Assembly: GCA_023140035.1 (NCBI GenBank)
Contig: JAGLML010000072.1
Coordinates: 1 to 6,136 of the forward strand
DNA length: 6,136 nucleotides
Reading direction: 5' to 3'
Source of the DNA: Thermoplasmatales archaeon
Lineage (GTDB): Archaea > Thermoplasmatota > E2 > DHVEG-1
In this document: one piece after another, positions 1 through 4,908 of the stretch
How the letters are laid out: each line of letters starts with the position of its first letter
Numbering within the stretch: the stretch's first letter is position 1
The notes under the pieces: model-generated
Seen by the model: the letters and a program-made list of their open reading frames with translations, nothing else
What the model was told of the DNA's origin: nothing
Databases searched by the model: none
Translations under genes and position numbers: made by a program

Positions 1-506
1 CCTATTATACCCCCACCAGGTTCGTTTTTCTTGAAAACCGCTCCATATTTTTTAATCGTTTTAACAAGATGTTTATGAGTAGTTGCAAATAAGACCTTTG
101 GTTCTTTTATTTCATGTCCAAGGCCATATCCACCTAGCGTATACATCTGTTTGACGCCTAATTCTTCTATTACATCTAGTATAGACTCCACAAGCTCATA
201 TTGACCTTGTGAAGATAGACCCTGGTAGTCTCCTGTTAAAAGGATCAAATCACTTTGATTCTTTTTCTTTGCTTTCCGATAATAGAACTCGTTGTTTACC
301 AGTTTCACTGTCCCATCTGCATTTATAAAAACCTGTGGTGGAAAATCTTTGCTATACAGTTCTGCAAACTTTTTTGCTTTCGTTGTCTCTATTAAATGCT
401 CAACGGCTAGTTTTCCTACATTTCCAATACCCGGCAATCCTTCTATAAAAATAGGATCTTTTAGCCTCGGTTTTTTATCAACATATCTAACAGTTACAGT
501 TTCCAT
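1..506 (-). CDS. PAC2 family protein, probable proteasome assembly chaperone (3' end outside window)
   Basis: I translated this frame by hand from ATG at 506. It stays open to base 1, giving 168 residues of a protein that probably runs to about 240-260 aa. PAC2-family landmarks are visible: the glycine-rich segment EGLPGIGNVGKLA (residues 22-34), FPPQVFINADG (55-65), the strand-loop DLILLTGDYQG (86-96) and TLGGYGLGHEI (123-133). The visible end, GGGII, is a spot where family members usually continue as GGGIIG plus a helical C-terminal part. Archaeal PAC2 homologues such as PbaB act in the cytoplasm in proteasome-related assembly; the exact role here is inferred from family and context. It is the last visible gene of the eL42-eS27-aIF2alpha-nop10 run and starts 3 nt after the nop10 stop. 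Its SD-like AGGATGA lies across the nop10 stop codon, so translation is probably coupled. The family is clear; the specific subtype is less certain. Confidence 0.9.
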   Translation of the reverse strand, partial: METVTVRYVDKKPRLKDPIFIEGLPGIGNVGKLAVEHLIETTKAKKFAELYSKDFPPQVFINADGTVKLVNNEFYYRKAKKKNQSDLILLTGDYQGLSSQGQYELVESILDVIEELGVKQMYTLGGYGLGHEIKEPKVLFATTHKHLVKTIKKYGAVFKKNEPGGGII

Positions 507-509
507 TTT

Positions 510-674
510 TCATCCTTTCTTTTCCAATTTTTTTAGTTCTCTTCTATATTTTCCATAATGGTCTTGTGGCGAAAACCTTGCCGGCTTTTTCAATATGGTT
601 TTCTCCTTACACTTACTGCAAATTTTATCAAGCGTATAGCTATTACATTTCTTACAGTACAATATTTCTGACAT
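510..674 (-). CDS. nop10: H/ACA RNP protein Nop10
   Basis: This 54-residue ORF was found by direct translation. Nop10 is a core protein of the H/ACA ribonucleoprotein (with Cbf5, Gar1 and L7Ae) that makes pseudouridine in rRNA; it binds the catalytic face of Cbf5. The N-terminal zinc ribbon has four cysteines in CxxC pairs (C7/C10 and C19/C22). It is followed by the family signature PARFSPQDHYGKYRREL (residues 31-47), which is near-diagnostic, and a lysine-rich tail. Length matches archaeal Nop10 (about 55-60 aa). The ATG shares one base with the aIF2-alpha stop (TAATG), and no good SD lies upstream, so translational coupling with aIF2-alpha is likely. The aIF2-alpha/nop10 pairing is a recurring archaeal arrangement, which supports the call. 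Confidence 0.96.
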   Translation of the reverse strand: MSEILYCKKCNSYTLDKICSKCKEKTILKKPARFSPQDHYGKYRRELKKLEKKG

Positions 675-1462
675 TATTCTTCTAGTTCACGCTTGAATTC
701 ACATTCGCCTTTATACTTACTAATACGTTCTGTTGCCCTCTCCACAGCCTTTTTCATTTGACCTTCAGCAACCTTATAATCAGGTGCTTTAACTGTTATA
801 AGATAACGAGGTGCCCCAATATATTTTATTTCTATCTCCACATCTTCGTACTCGCTTTGTTCTGCGAGAGTTAAAGCATCACGGATATGTTTGATACCTT
901 CTGGATCCCACGAGGTTATCATTATAAGACCTTTGATTTCAACAAATGGAATTGATATATTATCTTTTGATATTGTCTCAAATTCTTTTAACCAACCACC
1001 GTCAAATCCATCATTTTTTAGAGTGTTACAATCATATGCACATTCTTCAAATGCACCATAAAGAGAGCCATATTTTTTAATTAAATTATTACCAAATTCC
1101 TTATAACACTGTTCTACAGATTTTTCAATGCTTTCTGCAAACATTTCAAAAAGTTTTTCTGACTTTTGATTGTTTTTCCAATCCTGTATCTTTTCCCTCC
1201 TTTGATGATCGTTTACCCTTTTTAGTGAAAGGTCAATGTGGTTCTTTGCAGCATCTACACGCATTACCTTGCAGACAACTTTTTGTTTTTCTCGAACGTA
1301 GTTACGAATACGTTTTACCCAACCAGTTGCTATCTCAGAAATGTGAATAAACCCCTCTCTGTAAGGATATTCATCAAGAGAAACAAATGCACCGAAACCC
1401 TGCACTTTTATAACTGTTCCAACAACCAGGTCTCCTTCTTCAGGGTAATCCTTTTTTAACAT
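674..1462 (-). CDS. eif2a: Translation initiation factor aIF2 subunit alpha
   Basis: This is the alpha subunit of the heterotrimeric aIF2, which delivers initiator Met-tRNA to the small ribosomal subunit. From ATG at 1462 it has 262 residues, the usual archaeal length. Three parts are visible. An N-terminal S1 (OB-fold) domain (about 8-82) carries PEEGDLVVGTV and EGFIHISEIATGWVKRIRN. A helical middle domain covers about 88-170. The C-terminal alpha/beta domain (about 175-262), which contacts the gamma subunit, includes GLIMITSWDPEGI and GAPRYLITVKAPDYK. The frame could be extended 18 nt to a TTG at 1480, but that start would overlap eS27. ATG gives the conserved family N-terminus (MLKKDYPEEGDLV) and has an AGGT 8 nt upstream, overlapping the eS27 stop. 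The gene lies 10 nt after eS27 and overlaps nop10 by one base. Confidence 0.97.
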   Translation of the reverse strand: MLKKDYPEEGDLVVGTVIKVQGFGAFVSLDEYPYREGFIHISEIATGWVKRIRNYVREKQKVVCKVMRVDAAKNHIDLSLKRVNDHQRREKIQDWKNNQKSEKLFEMFAESIEKSVEQCYKEFGNNLIKKYGSLYGAFEECAYDCNTLKNDGFDGGWLKEFETISKDNISIPFVEIKGLIMITSWDPEGIKHIRDALTLAEQSEYEDVEIEIKYIGAPRYLITVKAPDYKVAEGQMKKAVERATERISKYKGECEFKRELEE

Positions 1463-1472
1463 ACAAATATAC

Positions 1473-1649
1473 CTATTCAACAGTTTCTAAAATCTTTCCT
1501 TTTATTTTTGCCTTCCCACCACCGGGGATAGCGAGTTTACTGCCACATATGTGACACAATATTGTAGTACTGCACCTATCAAATATAACTTGTTCATTCT
1601 CGCAATCATTACATCTTACTTTAATGAACTTACTTCTTGGTTTTTGCAT
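1473..1649 (-). CDS. rps27e: Small ribosomal subunit protein eS27 (S27e)
   Basis: This is a 58-residue zinc-ribbon protein found by direct translation. eS27 is a structural component of the archaeal/eukaryotic 30S/40S subunit. The zinc site is C13/C16 (VRCNDC) and C32/C35 (LCHICG), with the conserved strand FDRCST between them and the typical ribosomal IPGGGKAKIKGKI tail (residues 41-53). Length is slightly below the usual 60-65 aa but complete. The ATG lies 3 nt after the eL42 stop. A strong SD, GAGGTGAAGGA, is formed by the last codons of eL42 with AGGA about 6-7 nt before the ATG, so the two genes are tightly linked in translation. eL42-eS27-aIF2alpha is a classic archaeal order. Confidence 0.96.
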   Translation of the reverse strand: MQKPRSKFIKVRCNDCENEQVIFDRCSTTILCHICGSKLAIPGGGKAKIKGKILETVE

Positions 1650-1652
1650 AAT

Positions 1653-1931
1653 TTATTCCTTCACCTCAAACTTTTTTGACCTTATGCTTGGGGGTTGATG
1701 TATCTTATGACATACACTGCAGGCGTATCTTAACGCTACACGTCTGCTTGTTTTTTCCCTGCCTTCTGGCTTTGGTCTTGGAAATCCTCTATATCCTTTC
1801 ATTACTCGTCTAAATCGCCTCTGGCCTTGTTTCAGTTCGCTGGCTTTTCTCTTTTTTATTTTTTCAACATCGTGTATCGTATGCTTTTTGCAGGATGGAC
1901 AGTATCTCTTAATTTTCCGAGGCTTTTGCAT
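1653..1931 (-). CDS. rpl44e: Large ribosomal subunit protein eL42 (archaeal L44e)
   Basis: This 92-residue basic zinc-ribbon protein of the 50S subunit lies near the E site. Two CxxC pairs (C11/C14 in YCPSCKKHT; C71/C74 in YACSVCHK) bracket the highly conserved basic core KKRKASELKQGQRRFRR and KGYRGFPRPKP (residues about 26-55). Length equals the family norm (92-94 aa). I chose ATG at 1931, giving MQKPRKIKRYCP, over an in-frame GTG at 1940, because ATG restores the usual N-terminus and GTGAT, complementary to the 16S tail, sits 4 nt upstream. It is the first gene of the compact translation cluster; a TATA-like element lies about 40 nt upstream, and gins51 ends 58 nt upstream. Its last codons hold the eS27 ribosome-binding site. 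Confidence 0.97.
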   Translation of the reverse strand: MQKPRKIKRYCPSCKKHTIHDVEKIKKRKASELKQGQRRFRRVMKGYRGFPRPKPEGREKTSRRVALRYACSVCHKIHQPPSIRSKKFEVKE

Positions 1932-1989
1932 ATGAATCACAAATCGATTGAATGGGTAATAAGGAGGTGATATAAAAATGTAAGGTGTG
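1932..1989 (-). promoter_or_regulatory. eL42 operon leader with TATA-like element
   Basis: This is the 58-nt spacer between the gins51 stop and the eL42 start. On the minus strand it carries TTTTTATATC (about 1978-1969), a good match to an archaeal TATA box. A start site about 26 nt downstream would fall near 1948, leaving a leader of roughly 16 nt that still contains the GTGAT SD-like site (1940-1936). The T-run in the same element could also terminate gins51 transcripts. The spacer further contains ATCACCTCCTT (1971-1961), identical in type to the 3' tail of 16S rRNA. Promoter function is inferred from sequence only. Confidence 0.5.
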
Positions 1990-2580
1990 CTATTTTATTT
2001 GTTTTACTACACCTCTTTTTACTAAAGGGCCACTCATTTCTTTTGATACGGTAAGAACATCATTTTTTCGCAGTGAATACGTTTTCATATCTGTCCCAAC
2101 AAATTCTGGTATATCTTCTAGTACTCTCACAATGGGATTGGTATTTCTTTTTATCTCTTCTTTTTTCAATGTTACTGTTTTCGATTTATCTTTTTTAACT
2201 TCTACTGACTTTTCTTCTAAGATTTTTTTACGTGAGAGAATAATTTGTTCCACAAGAGACTCGTATAATTTTTTTTCTATGTCTAACACATTTTTTAAAT
2301 CCGGTTTTCCACCACGGACTTTTGAAAGTGCAGCTTGCACTATCTTTTTTTCTCTTAGCTCGTATATGCCAAAAGCAATTTTTTTCGCATTTTGAATTTC
2401 ATCATTAAAGAGTTTGATCTTTTGAGCATTCTCTTCTTGTTCTAAAACGCTCTCAAGATTTTTTAAATACTCTGAAAGCTTATGATAAAAATTTACATCA
2501 ATTTTTGTAAGCAAAGGAGAAGTTTTTTCAAGTTGTTGAATTCGTCTTAGGGTTTTGTAGCTTATTTCGCTTGCTTCCAT
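1990..2580 (-). CDS. gins51: GINS complex subunit, Gins51 type
   Basis: This is a subunit of the archaeal GINS complex, which joins MCM helicase and a Cdc45/RecJ-like protein in the replicative CMG-type assembly. From ATG at 2580 it has 196 residues. The helical A domain (about 1-120) holds the family segment YELREKKIVQAAL (73-85) and KLYESLVEQIILSRKKIL (103-120). A lysine/glutamate-rich linker (about 121-147) leads to the small C-terminal B domain with NPIVRVLEDIPEFVGTD (148-164) and KNDVLTVSKEMSGPLVKRG (172-190). The A-then-B order marks the Gins51 (Sld5/Psf1-like) class rather than Gins23. An in-frame TTG at 2589 would add MDK and has GTGAT 3 nt upstream, so the start is uncertain by three codons. 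It follows radB by 74 nt; the usual archaeal partner, the small primase subunit gene, is not adjacent here. Confidence 0.93.
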   Translation of the reverse strand: MEASEISYKTLRRIQQLEKTSPLLTKIDVNFYHKLSEYLKNLESVLEQEENAQKIKLFNDEIQNAKKIAFGIYELREKKIVQAALSKVRGGKPDLKNVLDIEKKLYESLVEQIILSRKKILEEKSVEVKKDKSKTVTLKKEEIKRNTNPIVRVLEDIPEFVGTDMKTYSLRKNDVLTVSKEMSGPLVKRGVVKQIK

Positions 2581-2610
2581 TTTGTCCAAAATATCACATA
2601 ATGATCTATG

Positions 2611-2620
2611 TTAAATAATT
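2611..2620 (-). promoter_or_regulatory. TATA-like element before gins51
   Basis: The minus strand reads AATTATTTAA here, in the A/T-rich gap between radB and gins51. Its centre is about 27 nt before the possible TTG start at 2589 and about 35 nt before the ATG at 2580. A transcript from it would therefore have a very short leader or none. The match is moderate and the region is A/T-rich, so this is a candidate only. Confidence 0.35.
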
Positions 2621-2654
2621 TTAGTTAAGTAGCAACATGCGAGTATTCAACTTT

Positions 2655-3311
2655 TTACTCTAGACCCGTTGCACTAATTTTAAAAAAAGCCTTTTTGTCT
2701 TCAGGTTGAGATCGATGTTTCACAATAGTAGCCTGTCTCTCTCCGATGCCTGTCTTCTCTAGCTTGATTATCGTTTTTGCCATATGTTCGGTGTCTCTGT
2801 TTGTGAATGGCTTTATATCACCGTTTTTATCAGTATATACCTGTTCAGTCAAAACCACGTAAAGATCCTTTTCTCTCGCAGCTATTTGTAGATTTGCCAC
2901 TTGCCTTGTAAATGAACGCATTGCACCTTCCATATCATCTTCTAAATTAACGCGGTAAAACATGTTTATTGTATCAACAACAATGAGTCCAATGTCTTTT
3001 ATCTTAATTGCATCATGGATCATCTTTTCCTGATTTTCAAAAGAGGCAGGGCTAAAAAAGAGAATGTTGTCTAGTATTTTTTTGTAATCATAATTATTAG
3101 TACACATCTGTTTCAGTCTTTCTACAGAAACACCTTCTGTATCAATATATGCTACCTTGCTTCCTGCTACAACACATTCTCTGGAAGCTTGTAAACATAA
3201 ATTTGTTTTACCAGCTCCAGCTTCTCCATATGTTTTTGTAATTATGCCGCTTTCAACTCCGCCCCCAAGGAGATCGTCGAGAGGCTTACAACCTATTTTT
3301 AATGTACTCAT
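2655..3311 (-). CDS. radB: DNA repair and recombination protein RadB
   Basis: RadB is a euryarchaeal RecA/RadA paralogue that binds ATP and DNA and assists RadA-driven recombination and fork repair. The 218-residue protein is essentially the ATPase core alone, without the N-terminal helix-hairpin-helix domain of RadA; this length and layout are typical of RadB. Visible motifs are LDDLLGGGVESG (11-22), Walker A GEAGAGKT (29-36), an acidic strand YIDTEG (55-60), Walker B LIVVD (109-113), and the C-terminal KHRSQPEDKKAFF stretch. I chose ATG at 3311 over an in-frame TTG two codons upstream. No SD precedes it, but a TATA-like element is centred about 30 nt upstream, suggesting a leaderless or nearly leaderless mRNA. 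It is followed on the same strand by gins51, which fits a replication/repair context. Confidence 0.95.
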   Translation of the reverse strand: MSTLKIGCKPLDDLLGGGVESGIITKTYGEAGAGKTNLCLQASRECVVAGSKVAYIDTEGVSVERLKQMCTNNYDYKKILDNILFFSPASFENQEKMIHDAIKIKDIGLIVVDTINMFYRVNLEDDMEGAMRSFTRQVANLQIAAREKDLYVVLTEQVYTDKNGDIKPFTNRDTEHMAKTIIKLEKTGIGERQATIVKHRSQPEDKKAFFKISATGLE

Positions 3312-3336
3312 CTTCAACGTAGTGAGTAGAATAGTG

Positions 3337-3345
3337 AATAAAAGG
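3337..3345 (-). promoter_or_regulatory. TATA-like element before radB
   Basis: The minus strand reads CCTTTTATT here, preceded by an A-rich stretch that could serve as a BRE. The centre is about 30 nt from the radB ATG at 3311, so initiation would fall at or within a few bases of the start codon. The lack of any SD before that ATG agrees with leaderless translation. Confidence 0.45.
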
Positions 3346-3366
3346 TTTTTTAGCCACCCAAAAAAC
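3345..3366 (-). terminator. Possible terminator after the secreted-protein gene
   Basis: A 7-bp inverted repeat, GTTTTTT (3345-3351) and AAAAAAC (3360-3366), surrounds an 8-nt loop. It gives the minus-strand transcript a GTTTTTT run about 85 nt after the stop of the secreted-protein gene. Oligo-T tracts are the main intrinsic termination signal in archaea. The stem is nearly all A-T and so weak. It also lies directly upstream of the radB TATA-like element and could instead belong to that promoter. Confidence 0.3.
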
Positions 3367-3450
3367 TTATCTCGAGAATTGGTGGATAACAGAAATTATT
3401 AAGCCTTTCTTAACATATGTATTAGTTCATATCATATCTTTTGAGAGAAT

Positions 3451-4605
3451 CTATAAAGGACCTTCCTCAAATTCTGCGTTGATGAAGAATAAGCCTATTC
3501 TCCCTGTATAGTTGTTTGGAAATATTAAATACTTTAACAAATGTATTTTTCTATTATTCCATTCATAAGCATAGTCAAATTCTAAGTCTGAGTTTCCAGC
3601 CATATCATAAGCAATAGCAGTAAACTCAAAGTAGGGCCAATATTCGTTAATTACCACTAGTAATGCATAAAATGTGACATTTTGTTCATCAAATTGTCTG
3701 TCACAAATCAACCCTCTGACAGAATATTTGGGTGGTAGAGGTGGCCACACAATAACCCATTCGAATGGCGGTGCGTTATCGGTGAACATCAAACCATCGT
3801 TTAGATAGAACTCTACTCTATCCATACCACTCGTAGCATCACCACAAGTTGCTGTGAATAAAATATACCATGTTCCATTCTCATTATATGACTCCCATGT
3901 GAGGTCTATTGTAGGTGGAGTTTGGTCAATCTTAAAGTAGGTTAACGCTGGGTCAGACCAATTCCCCTCATGATCAACAGCACGCCACAATAGCTCATGA
4001 ACTCCATCCTCACACACTTCAAACGGTTCGGTATACAACGTTTCCTCCCCACCGTCTAGGGTGTAATACACTGCCGCGATTTCCTCAGGGTCATACACAA
4101 ACGTTATTGTAACACAACTGACATACCATCCATTCTCACCCATCGTACCATCAAAAACAGGATGCAGGTCTAAAGACATTAGGATAAAATCATAAGTAGT
4201 GTTCTCTGTGATGCCTAATAACACCCACTCTGTCTTGTAACCCTCCTTAGAACAAGTAGCATTCTTCAGACAATAGCATATTGGGATGTTGGTAACGTGA
4301 TAATATCCAGAGGAATCGGTGTAGTTCTCTTCGTATGTCTCATGGAAGTACACTCGTACTCTTGCTCCCTCTATTGGATTCATAGAGGTATCATTGACGT
4401 AGCCTGACAAGCTGCCGTCATAGATTGTAGTCCTAGATGTAGCTGCATCTGACTCGCTAGAAATAATTTTTGTAATAGTATCTCCAGCACTTACAACACT
4501 ATTAATTCCATTCTCCTCACCTATACTGTAGGTAACATTTGCCCCAAAGAACAAAACAATTACAATTAAGATAATTCCTCTTTTAAGCAAACTATTTTCG
4601 CTCAT
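3451..4605 (-). CDS. Secreted protein with carboxypeptidase-regulatory-like and Ig-like domains
   Basis: This 384-residue protein is of unknown specific function. An N-terminal export signal (basic K9-R10, hydrophobic 11-22, possible cleavage near TYS at 25-27) places it outside the membrane. Residues about 64-145 resemble a carboxypeptidase-regulatory-like/Cna-B-type beta domain (GSLSGYVNDTSMNPIEGARV, then DSSGYYHVTNIP). Residues about 150-226 look Ig-like (YYTLDGGEETLYTEPF, WRAVDHEGNWSD). A linker IDQTPPTIDL leads to a second Ig-like unit (VEFYLNDG to AYDMAGNSD, 264-340). Eight N-glycosylation sequons follow the signal (N71, N94, N115, N135, N215, N243, N309, N365), along with seven cysteines. 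I see no C-terminal membrane anchor or sorting tail. The ATG has AGGGGGA about 5-6 nt upstream and a clear TATA box. A structural or adhesive surface role is plausible but unproven; I see no catalytic motif. Confidence 0.85.
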   Translation of the reverse strand: MSENSLLKRGIILIVIVLFFGANVTYSIGEENGINSVVSAGDTITKIISSESDAATSRTTIYDGSLSGYVNDTSMNPIEGARVRVYFHETYEENYTDSSGYYHVTNIPICYCLKNATCSKEGYKTEWVLLGITENTTYDFILMSLDLHPVFDGTMGENGWYVSCVTITFVYDPEEIAAVYYTLDGGEETLYTEPFEVCEDGVHELLWRAVDHEGNWSDPALTYFKIDQTPPTIDLTWESYNENGTWYILFTATCGDATSGMDRVEFYLNDGLMFTDNAPPFEWVIVWPPLPPKYSVRGLICDRQFDEQNVTFYALLVVINEYWPYFEFTAIAYDMAGNSDLEFDYAYEWNNRKIHLLKYLIFPNNYTGRIGLFFINAEFEEGPL

Positions 4606-4610
4606 CTTTT

Positions 4611-4650
4611 TCCCCCTTTCAATATAATAAGAAACTTGTGTTATATAAAT
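4611..4650 (-). promoter_or_regulatory. Promoter and RBS of the secreted-protein gene
   Basis: On the minus strand, ATTTATATAA (4650-4641) is a near-consensus archaeal TATA box. Initiation about 27 nt downstream would fall near 4618, leaving a short leader of about 13 nt. That leader holds the purine-rich AGGGGGA site (4617-4611) at normal spacing from the ATG at 4605. This is the clearest promoter in the window. A tandem 11-bp repeat lies immediately upstream of the TATA box. Confidence 0.7.
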
Positions 4651-4655
4651 GTTTA

Positions 4656-4677
4656 CTACATATTAGCAACATATTAG
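4656..4677. repeat. Tandem 11-bp direct repeat upstream of TATA box
   Basis: Two adjacent units of c(t/a)ACATATTAG, at 4656-4666 and 4667-4677, differ at one position. The 11-bp period puts both on the same face of the DNA helix. They sit 6 bp upstream of the TATA box of the secreted-protein gene, where archaeal activators or repressors often bind. Confidence 0.6.
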
Positions 4678-4826
4678 AAAAATCCATTCTTAAGATCCCA
4701 TTATATGATACATAATAAGAGATGTACTTTAGAATTACTATTTCCCGATATAAACTCCATCTTTCAACAAGAAGGATTGGGCCCTAAGAATATGATTTTT
4801 TCATTTTGACATTTTAACACGATAGC
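4678..4826. other. Central part of the divergent intergenic region
   Basis: The divergent genes at 4605 (minus) and 4909 (plus) are separated by 303 bp. Outside the promoter elements listed separately, this stretch is A/T-rich with stops in all frames. I see no convincing small ORF, tRNA-like fold or long repeat. The only GC-rich spot is a GGGCCC palindrome near 4780, followed by a T-run (4797-4806 region) that could end a plus-strand transcript. Confidence 0.5.
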
Positions 4827-4836
4827 TTTAAATATA
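4826..4836 (+). promoter_or_regulatory. TATA-like element before the acetyltransferase gene
   Basis: CTTTAAATATA matches the archaeal TATA consensus. Initiation about 27 nt downstream (near 4858-4860) would give a leader of about 50 nt that contains the 15-bp palindrome and the SD sites. A second weaker candidate, GCTATATACT (4859-4867), would place initiation close to 4890. I favour the first because it keeps the whole purine-rich SD region in the transcript. Confidence 0.45.
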
Positions 4837-4861
4837 ATCAGTGACAAAGTTTGGCACGCTA

Positions 4862-4876
4862 TATACTATCAGTATA
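4862..4876. repeat. 15-bp palindrome TATACT-ATC-AGTATA
   Basis: Two perfect 6-bp arms are separated by 3 bp, located between the TATA-like element and the SD of the acetyltransferase gene. It has the size and symmetry of a binding site for a dimeric regulator. It could also form a small hairpin at the start of the mRNA, although the arms are A/T-rich and the hairpin would be weak. Confidence 0.5.
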
Positions 4877-4880
4877 AACG

Positions 4881-4900
4881 AAGAGGTGGAAGGAGAAGGT
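4881..4900 (+). promoter_or_regulatory. Purine-rich RBS region of the acetyltransferase gene
   Basis: This 20-nt purine-rich tract contains three overlapping SD-like cores: GAGGTGGA, AAGGAGA and AAGGT. The last ends 8 nt before the ATG at 4909 and is the best placed. The tract supports that start codon. Confidence 0.6.
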
Positions 4901-4908
4901 AATTCACC

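Noticed and set aside
292..558. Plus-strand 88-aa reading frame
   Set aside because: It lies opposite PAC2 and Nop10, both of which have clear family motifs; the plus-strand product is low-complexity S/F-rich, typical of an antisense shadow of A/T-rich genes.
1463..1480. N-terminal extension of aIF2-alpha to a TTG at 1480 (adds six residues)
   Set aside because: It overlaps the eS27 coding end, adds residues before the conserved family N-terminus, and the ATG at 1462 has its own AGGT at suitable spacing.
1631..1931. eL42 and eS27 both begin with MQKPR, hinting at duplication
   Set aside because: The codons differ and the rest of the two zinc-ribbon proteins belongs to separate families; a shared five-residue basic start is best explained by chance.
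1985..2395. Plus-strand 136-aa frame starting GTG, 13 nt after the perfect SD
   Set aside because: It is antisense to gins51, F/S-rich and resembles no protein; the SD spacing to GTG is longer than normal. I treat it as a shadow, although the SD itself is reported as a finding.
2683..2697. AAAAAAAGCCTTTTT hairpin-like sequence within radB
   Set aside because: It is inside the radB coding region, encodes conserved-looking KKAFF residues, and terminating there would truncate the protein; most likely codon-driven.
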